Counted from the first letter of the stretch, positions 43,037 through 53,247 are shown. The stretch: DNA of 64,000 nt from Saccharothrix longispora (GCF_030852425.1 NZ_NSDM01000001.1:372001-436000); one strand, 5' to 3'. Notes: a model not told the origin generated them from the letters alone. Numbers and translations: made by a program.

Positions 43037-43747
43037 ATGCTGCCCATGCCGACCACCACGTTGACACATGATCCAGCGTGGCCCAGCAACAGCTTGCTGG
43101 GTCGCCTACGAGAGAACACCCGCCAGGAGCTGCTGAACATCGGCACGGTCGTGCGGTACACGGCCGACCGCGAGGTCATCGAGCAGGACGCGAAGGACAC
43201 TCACGTCCTTCTGCTGCTCGACGGCGTGGTCAAGGTGCAGACCACGGACGAGACGGGTGACACCGCACTGCTCGCCATCAGGGTCGCGGGCGACCTCGTC
43301 GGCGAGATGGCCGCACTCGACCAGAAACCGCGTTCGGCCACCGTGGTCACGTGCGGCGACGTGGTCGCCAAACTGATCACCAGCGGTGAGCTGATGAGCT
43401 TCCTGCACCGCCGGAACGACGTTTTCGTCGAATTGATCGGGATGATCAACGACCGGCTCCGCTGGGCGAACCAACGGCGCCGCGATTTTCTCTCGCACCC
43501 CGCCGCGGAACGGGTGGCGCGGGTGCTGGCCGAATTGGTGCAGACCTACGGCCGGGAAGAAGCGCACGGGTGGACGCTGGGAATTCCGCTCACGAAGGTC
43601 GAGCTCGCCTCGATCGCGGGAATGAAACCGAGGACCGCCGAGAAGGCGTTCTCCGATCTGCGGAAAGCGGGGGTGGTGGTCAGTCACCTGAGGCGTGACG
43701 TGCTGGTGCCGGATCTGGCGAGCTTGCGGAAATTCGCGGGTATCTGA
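43037..43747 (+). CDS. Crp/Fnr family transcription regulator
   Basis: 236 residues from the ATG at 43037; a second ATG at 43046 is also possible. A cyclic-nucleotide-binding beta-roll covers about 20-140 (LLLLDGVVKVQT and VAGDLVGEMAALDQKPRSAT, the phosphate-binding cassette). A helical linker leads to a winged helix (IPLTKVELASIAGMKPRTAEKAFSDLRKAGVV). The GEMAAL...PRSAT cassette fits a cAMP-type ligand, including the Arg that contacts the cyclic phosphate. It precedes a cyclase-like gene by 114 bp on the same strand, which suggests a functional pair. Confidence 0.9.
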   Translation: MLPMPTTTLTHDPAWPSNSLLGRLRENTRQELLNIGTVVRYTADREVIEQDAKDTHVLLLLDGVVKVQTTDETGDTALLAIRVAGDLVGEMAALDQKPRSATVVTCGDVVAKLITSGELMSFLHRRNDVFVELIGMINDRLRWANQRRRDFLSHPAAERVARVLAELVQTYGREEAHGWTLGIPLTKVELASIAGMKPRTAEKAFSDLRKAGVVVSHLRRDVLVPDLASLRKFAGI

Positions 43748-43861
43748 GGCCGGACCGCAGTTCTGCGGTATTGACGCCGATGTCGTACTCCACAGTGACT
43801 CTGCGCAGCCGCGTGCACGGTGGCGCCCGTCCCCTGTCCGCTCGTCGAAAGGGCCGAACCC

Positions 43862-44683
43862 ATGAGCCTCCAGCGCGGTCTGCTGGTCTGCTGTGACCTG
43901 AAGAGCTACAGCTCGGCCGACGACCGGCTCCAGCGGGAGCTGCAAGAGCTGCTGGTCCGCACCCTGGACCGGGCGGGCGAGGCCGCCGGGCTCGACCGGT
44001 CGCAGTGGGTGCGGCAGCCGAAGGGCGACGAGGAGTGGGCCGTGCTGCCCGCGACCACGCCGGAGCACGACGTGGTCGACCGGTACGTGCGCGCCCTGGC
44101 CGCCGAGCTGGAGCACGTCAACGCCTACCGCGTGCCGCACGCCCGGTTGCGGATGCGGATGGCGATCCACTTCGGCGTCACCACCGAGGGCGCGAACGGC
44201 TACCCCGGGTCCGACGCGGTGCTGGTCAGCAGGCTGCTGGACAGCGAAGCCGCCCGCGCGGGCCTGGAGCAGACCGGGGCCGACCTGGTCGTGGTGCTGT
44301 CGGAGGCGGTCTACACGTCGCTCGTGCGGGGCGGCTACACGACGCTGCGGCCCGCCGACTTCCGGCGCGTCGACGTGCGGGTGAAGACCTTCAGCGGGCA
44401 CGGGTGGATGTGGATCCCGCAGGGCGACGCGCACGCCGTGCGGCTGGAGGACGAGGACGCCACCCCCGTCCCCGCCGCCGCCCCGCCGGCCCACTCGTCC
44501 CCGCCCGCCCCGCGGGGCGGGATCACCCAGAACGCGACGGCCGACAACGGCTCGACGGTCGTCCAGGCCGGCCGGGACGCGCACGCGCCGACGCAGCGCG
44601 CCGACGTGATCCAGAACTTCGACCGCAACGACCAGCGGGCCTCCCACTTCGGCCCGGTCTACCGCGGGGACGACAGGTCGTGA
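43862..44683 (+). CDS. Class III nucleotidyl-cyclase-like protein with amyloid-like C-terminal motif
   Basis: 273 residues. Residues 5-190 follow the class III cyclase homology fold: metal-site Asp12 (LLVCCDLKSYS), second Asp56 (PKGDEEW), then IHFGVTTEG and SDAVLVSRLLD (Asp118, Arg124). The Asn that usually lies four residues before that Arg is Val120, so catalysis may differ or be lost. A Pro/Ala linker (about 200-217) leads to a tail ITQNATADNGSTVVQAGRD, which resembles the VQAG-type amyloid/RHIM-like signalling motifs found in actinobacterial conflict proteins. It lies just after a Crp/Fnr gene. It may be a signal-producing or signal-sensing partner. Start ATG 43862 lacks a strong ribosome site (AAAGGG nearby). 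Confidence 0.65.
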   Translation: MSLQRGLLVCCDLKSYSSADDRLQRELQELLVRTLDRAGEAAGLDRSQWVRQPKGDEEWAVLPATTPEHDVVDRYVRALAAELEHVNAYRVPHARLRMRMAIHFGVTTEGANGYPGSDAVLVSRLLDSEAARAGLEQTGADLVVVLSEAVYTSLVRGGYTTLRPADFRRVDVRVKTFSGHGWMWIPQGDAHAVRLEDEDATPVPAAAPPAHSSPPAPRGGITQNATADNGSTVVQAGRDAHAPTQRADVIQNFDRNDQRASHFGPVYRGDDRS

Positions 44684-44828
44684 GGAGCGCGAGGAACCGC
44701 TGAGGCTGCTCGCCGGGGCGACCGCGGGCGCACCGGCCGGGGCCGTGGGCACCGGGCTGTGGCCCGGCCTGCGCGCGAGTGGTGCTGCACGACGCGGGTC
44801 CCGGCCTGCCCCGGACGGGCTCGCCCGA

Positions 44829-46679
44829 TCACCCCAGGTAGCGGACCCTCCGCGCCCTCCCCTCCACCAGTTCGCCGTGCGCGGCGGCGATCTCCGGGCG
44901 GTGGGCGACCTCGGGCACGCCGACCTCCCACCACGCGCCGGCCTCCGTCCAGGCGGACGGGTCCGTGCGGATGACGACGACGGCCGGTCGGTGCCCGGTC
45001 GCGGCGGCCTCGCGGGCGGCGCGGTAGGCGGCGCGCAGGTCGTCGAGGGTGTCGGCGCGGAACACGGCGCAGCCCAGGGCCCCGGCGTGGGCCGCGAAGT
45101 CGGTGCGCGGCGGCTCCGCGTGGCGGGTGCGGACGTCGGGGTAGAGGTTGTTGAACGCGGCGCCGCCCTGGCCGGTCTGGAGGCGGTCGATCACGGCGTA
45201 ACCGTCGTTGTCGCAGACCACGGCCACGAAGCCGTGCCCGGCGAACGCGGCCGAGAACAGCTCGGAGTTCAGCATCAGGTACGAGCCGTCGCCGAGCAGG
45301 GTGGTGACCACGCCCTCCGCGCGCACGATGGCCGCGCCCCACGCGCCCGCCAGCTCGTAGCCCATGCAGCTGAACCCGTACTCGACGTCCATGGTGGCCT
45401 CGCCGACCGCGCGCCAGCCGCCGATCAGCTCGCCCGGCAGGCCACCGGACGCCGTCATCACGTAGTCGGCCGGGCCGGACAGGTCGTTGACCACGCCCAC
45501 GACCTGCGCGTACGTGGGCGTGCCGGACGGGGCGCGGAGGCGGTCGACGTGCGCGTCCCACGTCGCGCGTTCCCGTGACGCCCGCGCCGCCCAGGCGGGG
45601 TCGGCCCGCCAGTCGCCCAGCACGTCGGTCAGCTCGCGCAGGCCCTCGTCGGCGTCGGCGACCAGGCCGAGCGCGCCGTGCTTGACGGCGTCGAAGCGGG
45701 CGGCGTTGAGCGCGACGAGCGCGCAGCCGGGGGCGAACACCGTCCACGAGGCGGTGGTGAAGTCCTGGAGCCTGGTGCCCGCGGCGAGCACCGCGTCCGC
45801 CTCGGCGGCCAGGGCGTTCGCCGAGGTCGAGCCGGTGACGCCGAGCGGGCCGGCGTGCAGCGGGTGGTCGTGCGGCACGAGGGTGCGGCCGGCGGTGGTC
45901 TCCACGACGGGGACGCCGTGCCGCTCGGCGAAGCGCACCGCCCGGCCCGCGGCGCGCGAGTACCGGACGCCGCCGCCGAGGACGAGCAGCGGCCGTTCGG
46001 CGCCGCGCAGGACGGCCGCGGCCTCGTGCAGGGCGCGGGTGTCGGGGCGCGGTCGGAGCGGGCGGTGGGTGGTCGTGGCGAACAGGGCGTCGGGGAAGTC
46101 GAACGCCTCCGCCTGCACGTCCTGCGGCAGGGCGAGGGTGACGGGGCCGCAGTCGGCCGGGTCGGTGAGGACGCGGGCGACCTGCGGGAGGGTGCCGAGG
46201 AGCTGCTCGGGGCGGGTGACGCGGTCGAAGTAGCGGCTGACCGGGCGGAACGCGTCGTTGACCGTGGCGCCGGGGTCGCCGAAGTGCTCGACCTGCTGGA
46301 GCACCGGGTCGGGCGCGCGGCTGGTGAACGTGTCGCCGGGCAGCAGGAGCAGCGGCAGGCGGTTGGCGTGCGCGACGCCGGCGGCCGTGACCATGTTGAG
46401 CGCGCCGGGGCCGAGTGAGGACGTGGCGACGCCGACCTGGCGGCGGTGGGTGGCCTTGGCGATGCCGACGGCGGCCAGCGCCATTCCCTGCTCGTTGTGC
46501 CCGCGCCACACGCGCAGGTGATCCTTGACCTCCTCCAGGGCGTTGCCGAGGCCGAGCACGTTGCCGTGGCCGAAGATCGCGAAGACGCCGGGGAACAGCG
46601 GGGCCGCGGTGCCGTCGTCGAGTTCGGTGCGCTGGGCGAGCAGCCAGCGGACCAGGGCCTGGGCGGTGGTGAGCCTCAT
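44829..46679 (-). CDS. iolD: 3D-(3,5/4)-trihydroxycyclohexane-1,2-dione acylhydrolase
   Basis: 616 residues. This thiamine diphosphate enzyme opens the inositol ring after IolE. The ThDP-activating Glu is in RGHNEQGMALAAVG, and the ThDP/Mg motif is GDGSYLMLNSE followed by NDGYAVIDR. The central domain contains TLALPQDVQAEAFDFP, an IolD-specific block. The ATG at 46679 overlaps iolB by four bases. It is the last gene of the iol operon in the window. No terminator is obvious in the 145 bp before the convergent cyclase-like gene. Confidence 0.96.
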   Translation of the reverse strand: MRLTTAQALVRWLLAQRTELDDGTAAPLFPGVFAIFGHGNVLGLGNALEEVKDHLRVWRGHNEQGMALAAVGIAKATHRRQVGVATSSLGPGALNMVTAAGVAHANRLPLLLLPGDTFTSRAPDPVLQQVEHFGDPGATVNDAFRPVSRYFDRVTRPEQLLGTLPQVARVLTDPADCGPVTLALPQDVQAEAFDFPDALFATTTHRPLRPRPDTRALHEAAAVLRGAERPLLVLGGGVRYSRAAGRAVRFAERHGVPVVETTAGRTLVPHDHPLHAGPLGVTGSTSANALAAEADAVLAAGTRLQDFTTASWTVFAPGCALVALNAARFDAVKHGALGLVADADEGLRELTDVLGDWRADPAWAARASRERATWDAHVDRLRAPSGTPTYAQVVGVVNDLSGPADYVMTASGGLPGELIGGWRAVGEATMDVEYGFSCMGYELAGAWGAAIVRAEGVVTTLLGDGSYLMLNSELFSAAFAGHGFVAVVCDNDGYAVIDRLQTGQGGAAFNNLYPDVRTRHAEPPRTDFAAHAGALGCAVFRADTLDDLRAAYRAAREAAATGHRPAVVVIRTDPSAWTEAGAWWEVGVPEVAHRPEIAAAHGELVEGRARRVRYLG

Positions 46680-47569
46680 CCGCGCCTCCCGTCGGCGGTG
46701 GTGACGGGGCAGCGCGGGTCCCGGTCCCGGTCCCGCCAGGTGTCGCGGACCCAGCCGTGGGCGGGGTCGTCGCAGAACGCCATGGACCTCTCCGGACCGG
46801 GTCCGGCCAGCACGTTCAGGTAGTACAGGGGGTAGCCGGGGGCTGCGACGCACGGACCGTGGTAGCCGCGCGGGACGAGGAAGACGTCGCCGTCGCGGAC
46901 GACCACGTCCTCGTCGATCGCCCCGTCGTCGGTGTAGGTGCGGTGGAGGGCGAACCCCTCGCGCGACGGCGTGACCTGGTCGCGGCCGGCGACGCGGAAG
47001 TAGTAGACCTCCTCGTTGACGACGTCGCAGGTGTCGTCGTGCTTGTGGGGCGGGTAGGACGACCAGTTGCCGTCCGGGGTGATCAGCTCGCAGGCCATCA
47101 GCCGGTCGGCGTGGTCCCAGGCGCCGGGGACGCCGAAGTTGGTGACCTGGCGGGTGGCGCCGCCCGCGCCGCGGACCTCGACCGGGACGTCCTCCGCCGG
47201 GCCGTAGCGGGGCGGCAGCGCCCGTTCGCAACGGGCCATGGGCAGGGCGACCTCGGCGCCGTCCCGGGTGGACAGCCTCAGCTCGGAGTCCCGGCCGACG
47301 TACGCGAAGTCGCTCACCCTGGTGAACACGGACTCCCGCCCGGACAGCTCGAACCGCTCGGTGCCGCTCCCGTGGGCGACGTCGACCGCGCAGTCGCCCG
47401 ACAGGGGCAGGACGAACGCCTCGAACCCGCCCGTGCGCACGGTCACGACCTCGCCCGGGCGGACCGCCACGACCCGCAGCGCGACCCTCTCCCACCCCGC
47501 GTCCGCGGGGGTCAGCCCGATGGGGTGTTCGTCGTCCGCCAGGCTCCCCGCCGGTCGGTGCAGCGTCAC
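46676..47569 (-). CDS. iolB: 5-deoxy-glucuronate isomerase
   Basis: 297 residues. The double cupin shows PPHKHDDTCDVVNEEVYYF, with metal-binding His, His and Glu, and the C-terminal GDVFLVPRGYHGPCVAAPGYPLYYLN, where the last His is the fourth ligand. It converts 5-deoxy-D-glucuronate to 2-deoxy-5-keto-D-gluconate. It overlaps iolD by four bases and follows iolC after 52 bp. A Gly/Arg-rich tail is present. Confidence 0.97.
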   Translation of the reverse strand: MTLHRPAGSLADDEHPIGLTPADAGWERVALRVVAVRPGEVVTVRTGGFEAFVLPLSGDCAVDVAHGSGTERFELSGRESVFTRVSDFAYVGRDSELRLSTRDGAEVALPMARCERALPPRYGPAEDVPVEVRGAGGATRQVTNFGVPGAWDHADRLMACELITPDGNWSSYPPHKHDDTCDVVNEEVYYFRVAGRDQVTPSREGFALHRTYTDDGAIDEDVVVRDGDVFLVPRGYHGPCVAAPGYPLYYLNVLAGPGPERSMAFCDDPAHGWVRDTWRDRDRDPRCPVTTADGRRG

Positions 47570-47621
47570 GCGTGGACCTCCTCGTCGGTCGGGGACCGCT
47601 CGCCCCGGTGGGCGGAGCGGC

Positions 47622-48554
47622 TCACAGGCGTTCCTCGATCTCCCGGGCGGTGGGCATGGCGTCCGCGCACGCCAACCGGCCCGCGACGACGGCCCCGGCG
47701 ACGTTGGCGTACCGGGCTGTCCGCTCCGGCTCCCAGCCCGACAGCAGGCCGTGGACCAGGGCCCCGCCGAACGCGTCGCCCGCGCCGAGGCCGCACACCA
47801 CGTCCACCGGGTGCGGTGGCACGGTCCAGGCGCCCTCGCGGGTCGCGACCAGCACGCCCTCCGCGCCCTTCTTCACCACGGCCAGCTCCACGCCCCGGTC
47901 CAGCAGGCGCGCGGCGGCCTCGTCGGGGTCCGCGGTGCCGACCGCCACCTCCACCTCGGCCCGGTTGCCCACGGCGACCGTGACGTGGTCGAGCATCCAG
48001 CCGATCTCGCGGCGGGCGGACCCGTCGTCCGGCCAGAACGCCGGGCGGTGGTCCAGGTCCAGCACGGTGTGCGCCCGGCGGGCCCGGTGGCGGAGCACGG
48101 CGCGCTGGGTGGAGCGGGCCGGTTCGGCGGCGACGCCCGTGCCGGTCACCCAGAGCAGCGGCACGTCCGCCACCACGTCCCACGGGACGTCGGACGGTTC
48201 CAGCGCCAGGTCGGGCGCCAGGGGTTCGCGGTAGAACAGCAGCGGCGGGTCCTCGGGCGGGTCCAGGGCGCAGAACACGACCGGGGTGCGCAGGTGGGGC
48301 GCGGTGCCGACGAACTCCGGCGACACGCCGAACGAGGTGAGCGCGGAGCGGACGTACGGGCCGAAGCCGTCCGGGCCGACCTTCGTCAGCACGGCGCTGC
48401 GCCTGCCCAGGCGGGCCGCGGCGACGGCGACGTTGGTGGCGGTCCCGCCGAGGGACTTCGCGAACGTGCGCACCTCGGCCAGCGGCACGCCGCTCTGCTC
48501 CGGGTAGAGGTCCACGCCGACCCGGCCGACGGTGAGCACGTCCAGCCCGGTCAT
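47622..48554 (-). CDS. iolC: 5-dehydro-2-deoxygluconokinase (PfkB family)
   Basis: 310 residues from the ATG at 48554. The PfkB/ribokinase pattern is seen as [19 protein letters not shown] near the N-terminus and the C-terminal [19 protein letters not shown], with the GAGD anion-hole Asp as catalytic base. It phosphorylates 2-deoxy-5-keto-gluconate, the next step after IolB. It overlaps the transporter ATPase gene by four bases (ATGA) and lies 52 bp before iolB. This 52-bp gap is the only one inside an otherwise fully overlapped operon. Confidence 0.92.
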   Translation of the reverse strand: MTGLDVLTVGRVGVDLYPEQSGVPLAEVRTFAKSLGGTATNVAVAAARLGRRSAVLTKVGPDGFGPYVRSALTSFGVSPEFVGTAPHLRTPVVFCALDPPEDPPLLFYREPLAPDLALEPSDVPWDVVADVPLLWVTGTGVAAEPARSTQRAVLRHRARRAHTVLDLDHRPAFWPDDGSARREIGWMLDHVTVAVGNRAEVEVAVGTADPDEAAARLLDRGVELAVVKKGAEGVLVATREGAWTVPPHPVDVVCGLGAGDAFGGALVHGLLSGWEPERTARYANVAGAVVAGRLACADAMPTAREIEERL

Positions 48555-49336
48555 CCGGTCGCGCCCCGCAGCTCGTGCTCCAGCGCCTCCAACTCGGCGC
48601 CGCCCGCCATCTGCCGGGTCAGCTCGTCCAGGCCGATGTCGGCCTTCTCGTGCGACCCGAGCGACCGCCCCCGCTTGAGCAGCAGGAACCGGTCGCCGAC
48701 GGGGTGGGCGTGGTGCGGGTTGTGGGTGACCAGCACGATGCCGAGACCGCGGTCGCGGGCCTGGGCGACGTACCGGAGCACGACGCCCGCCTGCTTCACG
48801 CCCAGCGCGGCGGTGGGCTCGTCGAGGATGAGCACCTTCGCGCCGAAGTGGATGGCGCGGGCGATGGCGACGCACTGGCGCTCGCCGCCGGACAGGGTGC
48901 CGACGGGCTGCTCGACGTCGCGCAGGTCGATGCCGAGGTCGGCGAGCGCGCTCCTGGTGGCGGCGCGCGCCCGGCGGCGGTCGAGGAAGCGGAACGGGCC
49001 GACGCCGGTGGTGGGCTCGGAGCCGAGGAAGAAGTTGCGCCACACGCTCATCAACGGCACGACGGCCAGGTCCTGGTGGACGGTGGCGATGCCCAGGTCG
49101 AGGGCCTCGCGCGGCGAGCCGAACCGCACGGGCTCGCCGGACACGAGGAGTTCGCCGCTGTCGTGCCGGTGCACGCCCGCGAGGACCTTGATCAGGGTGG
49201 ACTTGCCCGCCCCGTTGTCGCCGAGCACGCAGGTGACCTCGCCGGCGGCGACGGTGGTGGACACGTCGTGCAGGGCGACGACGCTGCCGTGGGTCTTGCC
49301 GACGCCGCGGACCTCGATCAGGGGGTGGTCGCTCAT
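48551..49336 (-). CDS. Sugar (inositol) ABC transporter ATP-binding protein
   Basis: 261 residues, a single ATPase domain, unlike the fused double domain of most CUT2 ATPases. Walker A is GDNGAGKST, the Q-loop [13 protein letters not shown], the signature [14 protein letters not shown], and Walker [13 protein letters not shown]. The sequence around [20 protein letters not shown] is typical of CUT2-type sugar importers. With the permease and binding protein it should import inositol, by genome context. It overlaps both neighbours by four bases. Confidence 0.92.
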   Translation of the reverse strand: MSDHPLIEVRGVGKTHGSVVALHDVSTTVAAGEVTCVLGDNGAGKSTLIKVLAGVHRHDSGELLVSGEPVRFGSPREALDLGIATVHQDLAVVPLMSVWRNFFLGSEPTTGVGPFRFLDRRRARAATRSALADLGIDLRDVEQPVGTLSGGERQCVAIARAIHFGAKVLILDEPTAALGVKQAGVVLRYVAQARDRGLGIVLVTHNPHHAHPVGDRFLLLKRGRSLGSHEKADIGLDELTRQMAGGAELEALEHELRGATG

Positions 49337-50373
49337 CGCCGCACCCTTTCCGCCCGGCGCCGCAGGGCGTTGTTGACGAGCACGGCGGCGAGCAGCATCA
49401 CGCCGAGGAACAGTTGGAACCAGTCGGAGTTCCAGTTCGCGTAGACGATGCCCTGCCGGGCCATGCCGAAGATGAGGGCGCCGACGGCGGCCCCGACCGC
49501 CGAGCCGAACCCGCCGGTGAGCAGGCACCCGCCGATGACGGCCGCGATGATGTACTGGAACTCCAGGCCGATGCCCTGGTTGGCCTGCACGCTGGTGAAC
49601 CGCAGGATGTTGATCGACCCGACGAGCCACGCGGCGAACGCGGTGGTGGCGAACAGCGCGACCTTCGTGCGGAACACCGGCACGCCGACCGCCCGCGCGG
49701 CGGGCGCCGAGCCGCCGACCGCGAAGGTCCAGTTCCCGAAGCGGGTGCGCAGCAGGACCACCGAGGCGACGACCGTGACCAGCACCCACCACAGGATCGA
49801 CACGTGGAACGCCGTGCCGCCGATCGTGAACGTCGAGGCGAACAGGAACCCGGCGGACGCGTAGCCCTCCGCCGAGCGTATCCCGGACACTTGGACGGTG
49901 CCGGTCACCAGGCGCGTCACGCCGAGGTTGAGCCCCTGGAGCGCGAGGAACGTGCCGAGGGTGACGATGAAGCTGGGCAGCCCGGTGCGCATGACCAGCC
50001 ACCCGTTGAGCACGCCGACGGCGAGCGCGAAGGCCAGCGACGCGAGCAGGGCGAGCCACACGTTCCAGCCGAGCCGGGTGGCGAGGATCGCGGTGACCAG
50101 CGCGGTGGACGCGGTCAGCACGCCGGCCGACAGGTCGAACTCGCCGCCGACCATGAGCAGCGCGACGGCGACGGCCATGATCCCGAGCGTGGACGCGTCG
50201 TCCAGCCAGGTGGCGACGCCCCCGGTGCTGAGGAACCGCTCGGTCACCACCGAGAAGAACGCGAACACCAGCAGCGCGCCGAGCAGCGAGCCGATCTCGG
50301 GGCGGAGGACGAGCCGGTCGAGCAGCCCCGGTGACCCGAGGCGCTCGTCGGTCGCGGCGGGCGCGGTCGTCAC
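49333..50373 (-). CDS. Sugar (inositol) ABC transporter permease
   Basis: 346 residues from the GTG at 50373, about nine or ten membrane segments. The CUT2 (RbsC-like) pattern shows [16 protein letters not shown], then [15 protein letters not shown] and the coupling helix region [14 protein letters not shown], followed by [21 protein letters not shown]. It is the membrane channel for the sugar transporter. Start and stop overlap its neighbours by four bases. Confidence 0.94.
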   Translation of the reverse strand: MTTAPAATDERLGSPGLLDRLVLRPEIGSLLGALLVFAFFSVVTERFLSTGGVATWLDDASTLGIMAVAVALLMVGGEFDLSAGVLTASTALVTAILATRLGWNVWLALLASLAFALAVGVLNGWLVMRTGLPSFIVTLGTFLALQGLNLGVTRLVTGTVQVSGIRSAEGYASAGFLFASTFTIGGTAFHVSILWWVLVTVVASVVLLRTRFGNWTFAVGGSAPAARAVGVPVFRTKVALFATTAFAAWLVGSINILRFTSVQANQGIGLEFQYIIAAVIGGCLLTGGFGSAVGAAVGALIFGMARQGIVYANWNSDWFQLFLGVMLLAAVLVNNALRRRAERVRR

Positions 50374-51374
50374 CGGGTGCCGCGCTCGGCGTACTCGGCG
50401 ACCTCGTCCACGTTGGACCGGTCCACGAACCCGGGTCCGGTGAGGACGGGCTTGCCGCCGCCGACCGTGTTGGCGTTGTCGCGGTAGAGCTTGAGCATCA
50501 CGATCGGCAGGTAGCCCTGCTCGTACTGCTGCTGGTCGACGGCGAACAGCACGTCGCCCGACTTGATCGCGCCGGTGACGTCGGCGTTGAGGTCGAACGT
50601 GGCGACGGCCGCCGCCGAGGACGCGCCCTTCACGGCGTTGACGGCGGACACCGCGACCTGCGGGTTGAGCGCGAGGACGGCGTCGACGGAGGTGTCGGTC
50701 TGGAGGGCGCCCTTGATGCGGGCCTCCACGTCGGTGGGGTTGTTGATGTCCACCTGGAGCGTGCTGACGGTGCCGCCGAACCCGGTGCGGGCGCCGTCGC
50801 AGCGCTGGTTGAGGCCGATGTTGCCGGCCTCGTGGATGACGCACAGCAGCGTGGCCTTGCCCGCGTCCCTGAGCTTCGCGCCGGCCTGCTCGCCGGCGAT
50901 GCTCTCCTCCTGGCCGACGTGGCCGAGCGCGCCGAACGCGGCGGACCGCTCGGAGCCGGAGTTGATGGTGATGACGGGGATGCCCGCCTTGACGGCGTTC
51001 TCCACGGAGGTCTTGAGCGCGTCCGGGTTGGCCATGGACACGACGATGCCGCCGACCCCCTGCGACACCGCGTTGTCGACGAGCGTGGCCTGGCGGCCCG
51101 GGTCGCCGTCGGAGTTGTAGTCGACGGTGACGCCGAGCTGCCGGCCCGCGTCGGTCGCCCCGTTCTTCACCACGTTCCAGAAGGCGTCGCCCGCGGTGCC
51201 GTGGGAGATGACGGCGACGCGCAGGTCGCCGGTCGGGGCCTGGGCCGCGCCGGTGCCCGTGCCGTCGGCGTTCGTGCTGTCGGTGTTCGTGGCGGTGGGG
51301 CCGCTGCACGCGGCCAGCAGCGCGAGCCCGGCCAGGGCCAGGCCGGCGCGCACGGCCGTTCGGGGGGACGTCAT
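50370..51374 (-). CDS. Sugar (inositol) ABC transporter substrate-binding lipoprotein
   Basis: 334 residues. Signal peptide with lipobox LLAAC at about residue 22, then an Asn/Thr/Gly linker. The mature protein is a periplasmic-binding-protein type I fold ([25 protein letters not shown], then [20 protein letters not shown] and VITINSG), like the ribose and myo-inositol binding proteins. It captures the sugar outside the cell for the permease and ATPase encoded next. Confidence 0.93.
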   Translation of the reverse strand: MTSPRTAVRAGLALAGLALLAACSGPTATNTDSTNADGTGTGAAQAPTGDLRVAVISHGTAGDAFWNVVKNGATDAGRQLGVTVDYNSDGDPGRQATLVDNAVSQGVGGIVVSMANPDALKTSVENAVKAGIPVITINSGSERSAAFGALGHVGQEESIAGEQAGAKLRDAGKATLLCVIHEAGNIGLNQRCDGARTGFGGTVSTLQVDINNPTDVEARIKGALQTDTSVDAVLALNPQVAVSAVNAVKGASSAAAVATFDLNADVTGAIKSGDVLFAVDQQQYEQGYLPIVMLKLYRDNANTVGGGKPVLTGPGFVDRSNVDEVAEYAERGTR

Positions 51375-52246
51375 CGTCGCTCCAGTTCGGGGATCAGGGT
51401 GGTCAGGTGCGCGAGGCTGCGCGCGGCGTCGCGCAGCGGGCCGTCCGCGGGGCCGTCCGGGTCGAGCGCGGTGTCCTGCTCCAGGACGAACCAGCCGTCG
51501 TAGCCGGCGTCCCGGAGGGTGGTGACGAGGGCCGCGACGTCCACGTCGCCGTCGCCCAGCGGCACGTACAGGCCCTGGCGGACGGCGGCGGCGTAGGTGG
51601 TGGCGCCGGAGCGCACGGTGGCGGCCACGTCGGCCCGCACGTCCTTGAGGTGCACGTGCCCGATGCGGCCGGGGTGGCGGCGGGCGAGGTCGACGGGGTC
51701 GGCGCCGCCGATGAGGAGGTGGCCGGTGTCGAGGCAGAGCGGCAGGTCGGAGTCGGCGAGGAACCGCTCGACCTCGGCCTCCCGCTCGACGTGCGTGCCG
51801 ACGTGCGGGTGCAGCGCGGTGCGCAGGCCGTGCCCTGCGGCCCGGTCGCGGACCAGGGCGGCGGTGGCCACGAGCGTGCGCCACTCGTGGTCGGTGAGGT
51901 CGGGGCGGTCGTCGTAGCCGTCGAGGCCGGTGGCGGCGGCCAGCACCAGCACCTCGGCGCCGGCGGCGGCGAGCAGGGCGGCCACCCGGTCCGCCTCGTC
52001 GGCGGCGGTCCGGTCGCCGGTGTGCAGCGGCAGGGCGAGGAACCCGCCGGCGAGGGCGAGGCCGTGCCCCACCAGGAGTCCTCTCAGGACGTCCGGGTCG
52101 CCCGGCAGGTAGTCGGGCGGGCCGAGTTCGGTGGCGCGCAGGCCGAGCGCGGACATCTGGGCCAGCACGGTGCCCGGGTCGAGCACGCGGCCCCAGCCGG
52201 GGACCTCGCACACGCCCCAGGAGATCGGTGCCCCGGCGAGCTTCAC
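51371..52246 (-). CDS. iolE: Sugar phosphate isomerase/epimerase-like, probable myo-inosose-2 dehydratase (IolE)
   Basis: 291 residues from the GTG at 52246. A TIM barrel of the AP endonuclease 2/xylose isomerase-like family. The N-terminus KLAGAPISWGVCEVPGWG and RATELGP are typical of actinobacterial IolE. Metal ligands are expected in CLDTGHLLIGG, GHVHLKD and VLEQD. It removes water from 2-keto-myo-inositol to yield the IolD substrate. An IolI-type isomerase is the alternative. It lies between the dehydrogenase and the transporter genes with four-base overlaps. Confidence 0.82.
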   Translation of the reverse strand: MKLAGAPISWGVCEVPGWGRVLDPGTVLAQMSALGLRATELGPPDYLPGDPDVLRGLLVGHGLALAGGFLALPLHTGDRTAADEADRVAALLAAAGAEVLVLAAATGLDGYDDRPDLTDHEWRTLVATAALVRDRAAGHGLRTALHPHVGTHVEREAEVERFLADSDLPLCLDTGHLLIGGADPVDLARRHPGRIGHVHLKDVRADVAATVRSGATTYAAAVRQGLYVPLGDGDVDVAALVTTLRDAGYDGWFVLEQDTALDPDGPADGPLRDAARSLAHLTTLIPELERR

Positions 52247-53247
52247 GCGACCGCCTCCCGCTCCGGCCGCACGGGCGCGCCGGACCGCCGCGACCGCTCG
52301 CACGCCTCGGCGAGCCGGAGGCTGACCAGGCTGTCCCGAACCGGTGACGGGTTGGCCGCCGCGCCCGCCACGACCTGCGTGAACACGGCCACCTCGTTGA
52401 GGTAGGCGCGGTGGAAGCGCTCGGCGAAGCCGGGGTAGGCGTCGGCGGCGGCCTTCGGCCCGTCGGGTTCGAGCGAGGTGAGCGGGGTGCGCGGGTCGAG
52501 GCCGGCGGTCAGCGAGTCGCGGCTGCCGAGCACCTCGATGCGGTGGTCGTAGCCGACGGGGTCGTGCCGACCGCCCGCCAGCACGGCGTGCGCGCCGCCC
52601 GCGAACGTCAGCAGCACCACGGCGTTGTCCACGTCGTCGGCCGCCGCGAACGCCTGGTGCACCAGCACGGACCCGGACGCGTAGACCTCGACCACGGGTT
52701 CGCCGACCAGCCACGGCACGGCGTCCAGGTCGTGGATGAGCAGGTCGCGGAAGATGCCGCCGGACTGCGGCAGGTAGGACGGGTCGGGCGGCCGGGCGTC
52801 GTTGCCGAGCGCGCGCACCAGGTAGACGTCGCCGACCTCGCCCGCGCGGACCCGCCGGTGCAGCTCGGACACGGCCGGGTCGAAGCGGCGCTGGAAGCCG
52901 ACCAGCACCTCCACCCCGGACGCCTCCACGTCGGCGACCAGCGCGGCCATCTCGTCGAGGTCGCTCGCGATGGGCTTCTCGCACAGGGCGGGCACGCCCG
53001 CCGCGAGGGCCGCGCGCAGCAGCGCCGGGTGCGTGGTGGTGGGCGTCGCCAACAGGACGCCCTCACTCAGGGTCAACAGCGCGTCGAGGTCGTCCACGCT
53101 CCGGGTGCCGGGCAGGAGCGCCGAGGCGCGGGCCGCGCGGCCGGGGACGGGGTCGAACAGCAGCACCTCGTGGACGTCGTCGAGGGTGGCCAGGTTCGTG
53201 GCGTGCATGGTGCCGATCCGTCCGACTCCGGCAACTCCGATCCGCAT
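52243..53247 (-). CDS. iolG: Gfo/Idh/MocA oxidoreductase, probable inositol 2-dehydrogenase (IolG)
   Basis: 334 residues. The Rossmann motif GVAGVGRIGTMHA begins the protein, followed by the LCEKPIA motif with the conserved Lys, VGFQRRFDPAVSEL and IFRDLLIHDLDAVPWL (Asp and His of the active site). It oxidises myo-inositol to scyllo-inosose with NAD+. The gene is first in the operon, which reads iolG, iolE, binding protein, permease, ATPase, iolC, iolB, iolD. The ATG at 53247 lies 37 bp from a LacI-type palindrome. Confidence 0.88.
   Translation of the reverse strand: MRIGVAGVGRIGTMHATNLATLDDVHEVLLFDPVPGRAARASALLPGTRSVDDLDALLTLSEGVLLATPTTTHPALLRAALAAGVPALCEKPIASDLDEMAALVADVEASGVEVLVGFQRRFDPAVSELHRRVRAGEVGDVYLVRALGNDARPPDPSYLPQSGGIFRDLLIHDLDAVPWLVGEPVVEVYASGSVLVHQAFAAADDVDNAVVLLTFAGGAHAVLAGGRHDPVGYDHRIEVLGSRDSLTAGLDPRTPLTSLEPDGPKAAADAYPGFAERFHRAYLNEVAVFTQVVAGAAANPSPVRDSLVSLRLAEACERSRRSGAPVRPEREAVA

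Noticed and set aside
44684..44828. Plus-strand reading frame between the cyclase-like gene and iolD
   Set aside because: It is short, has no ribosome site and merges into antisense of iolD.
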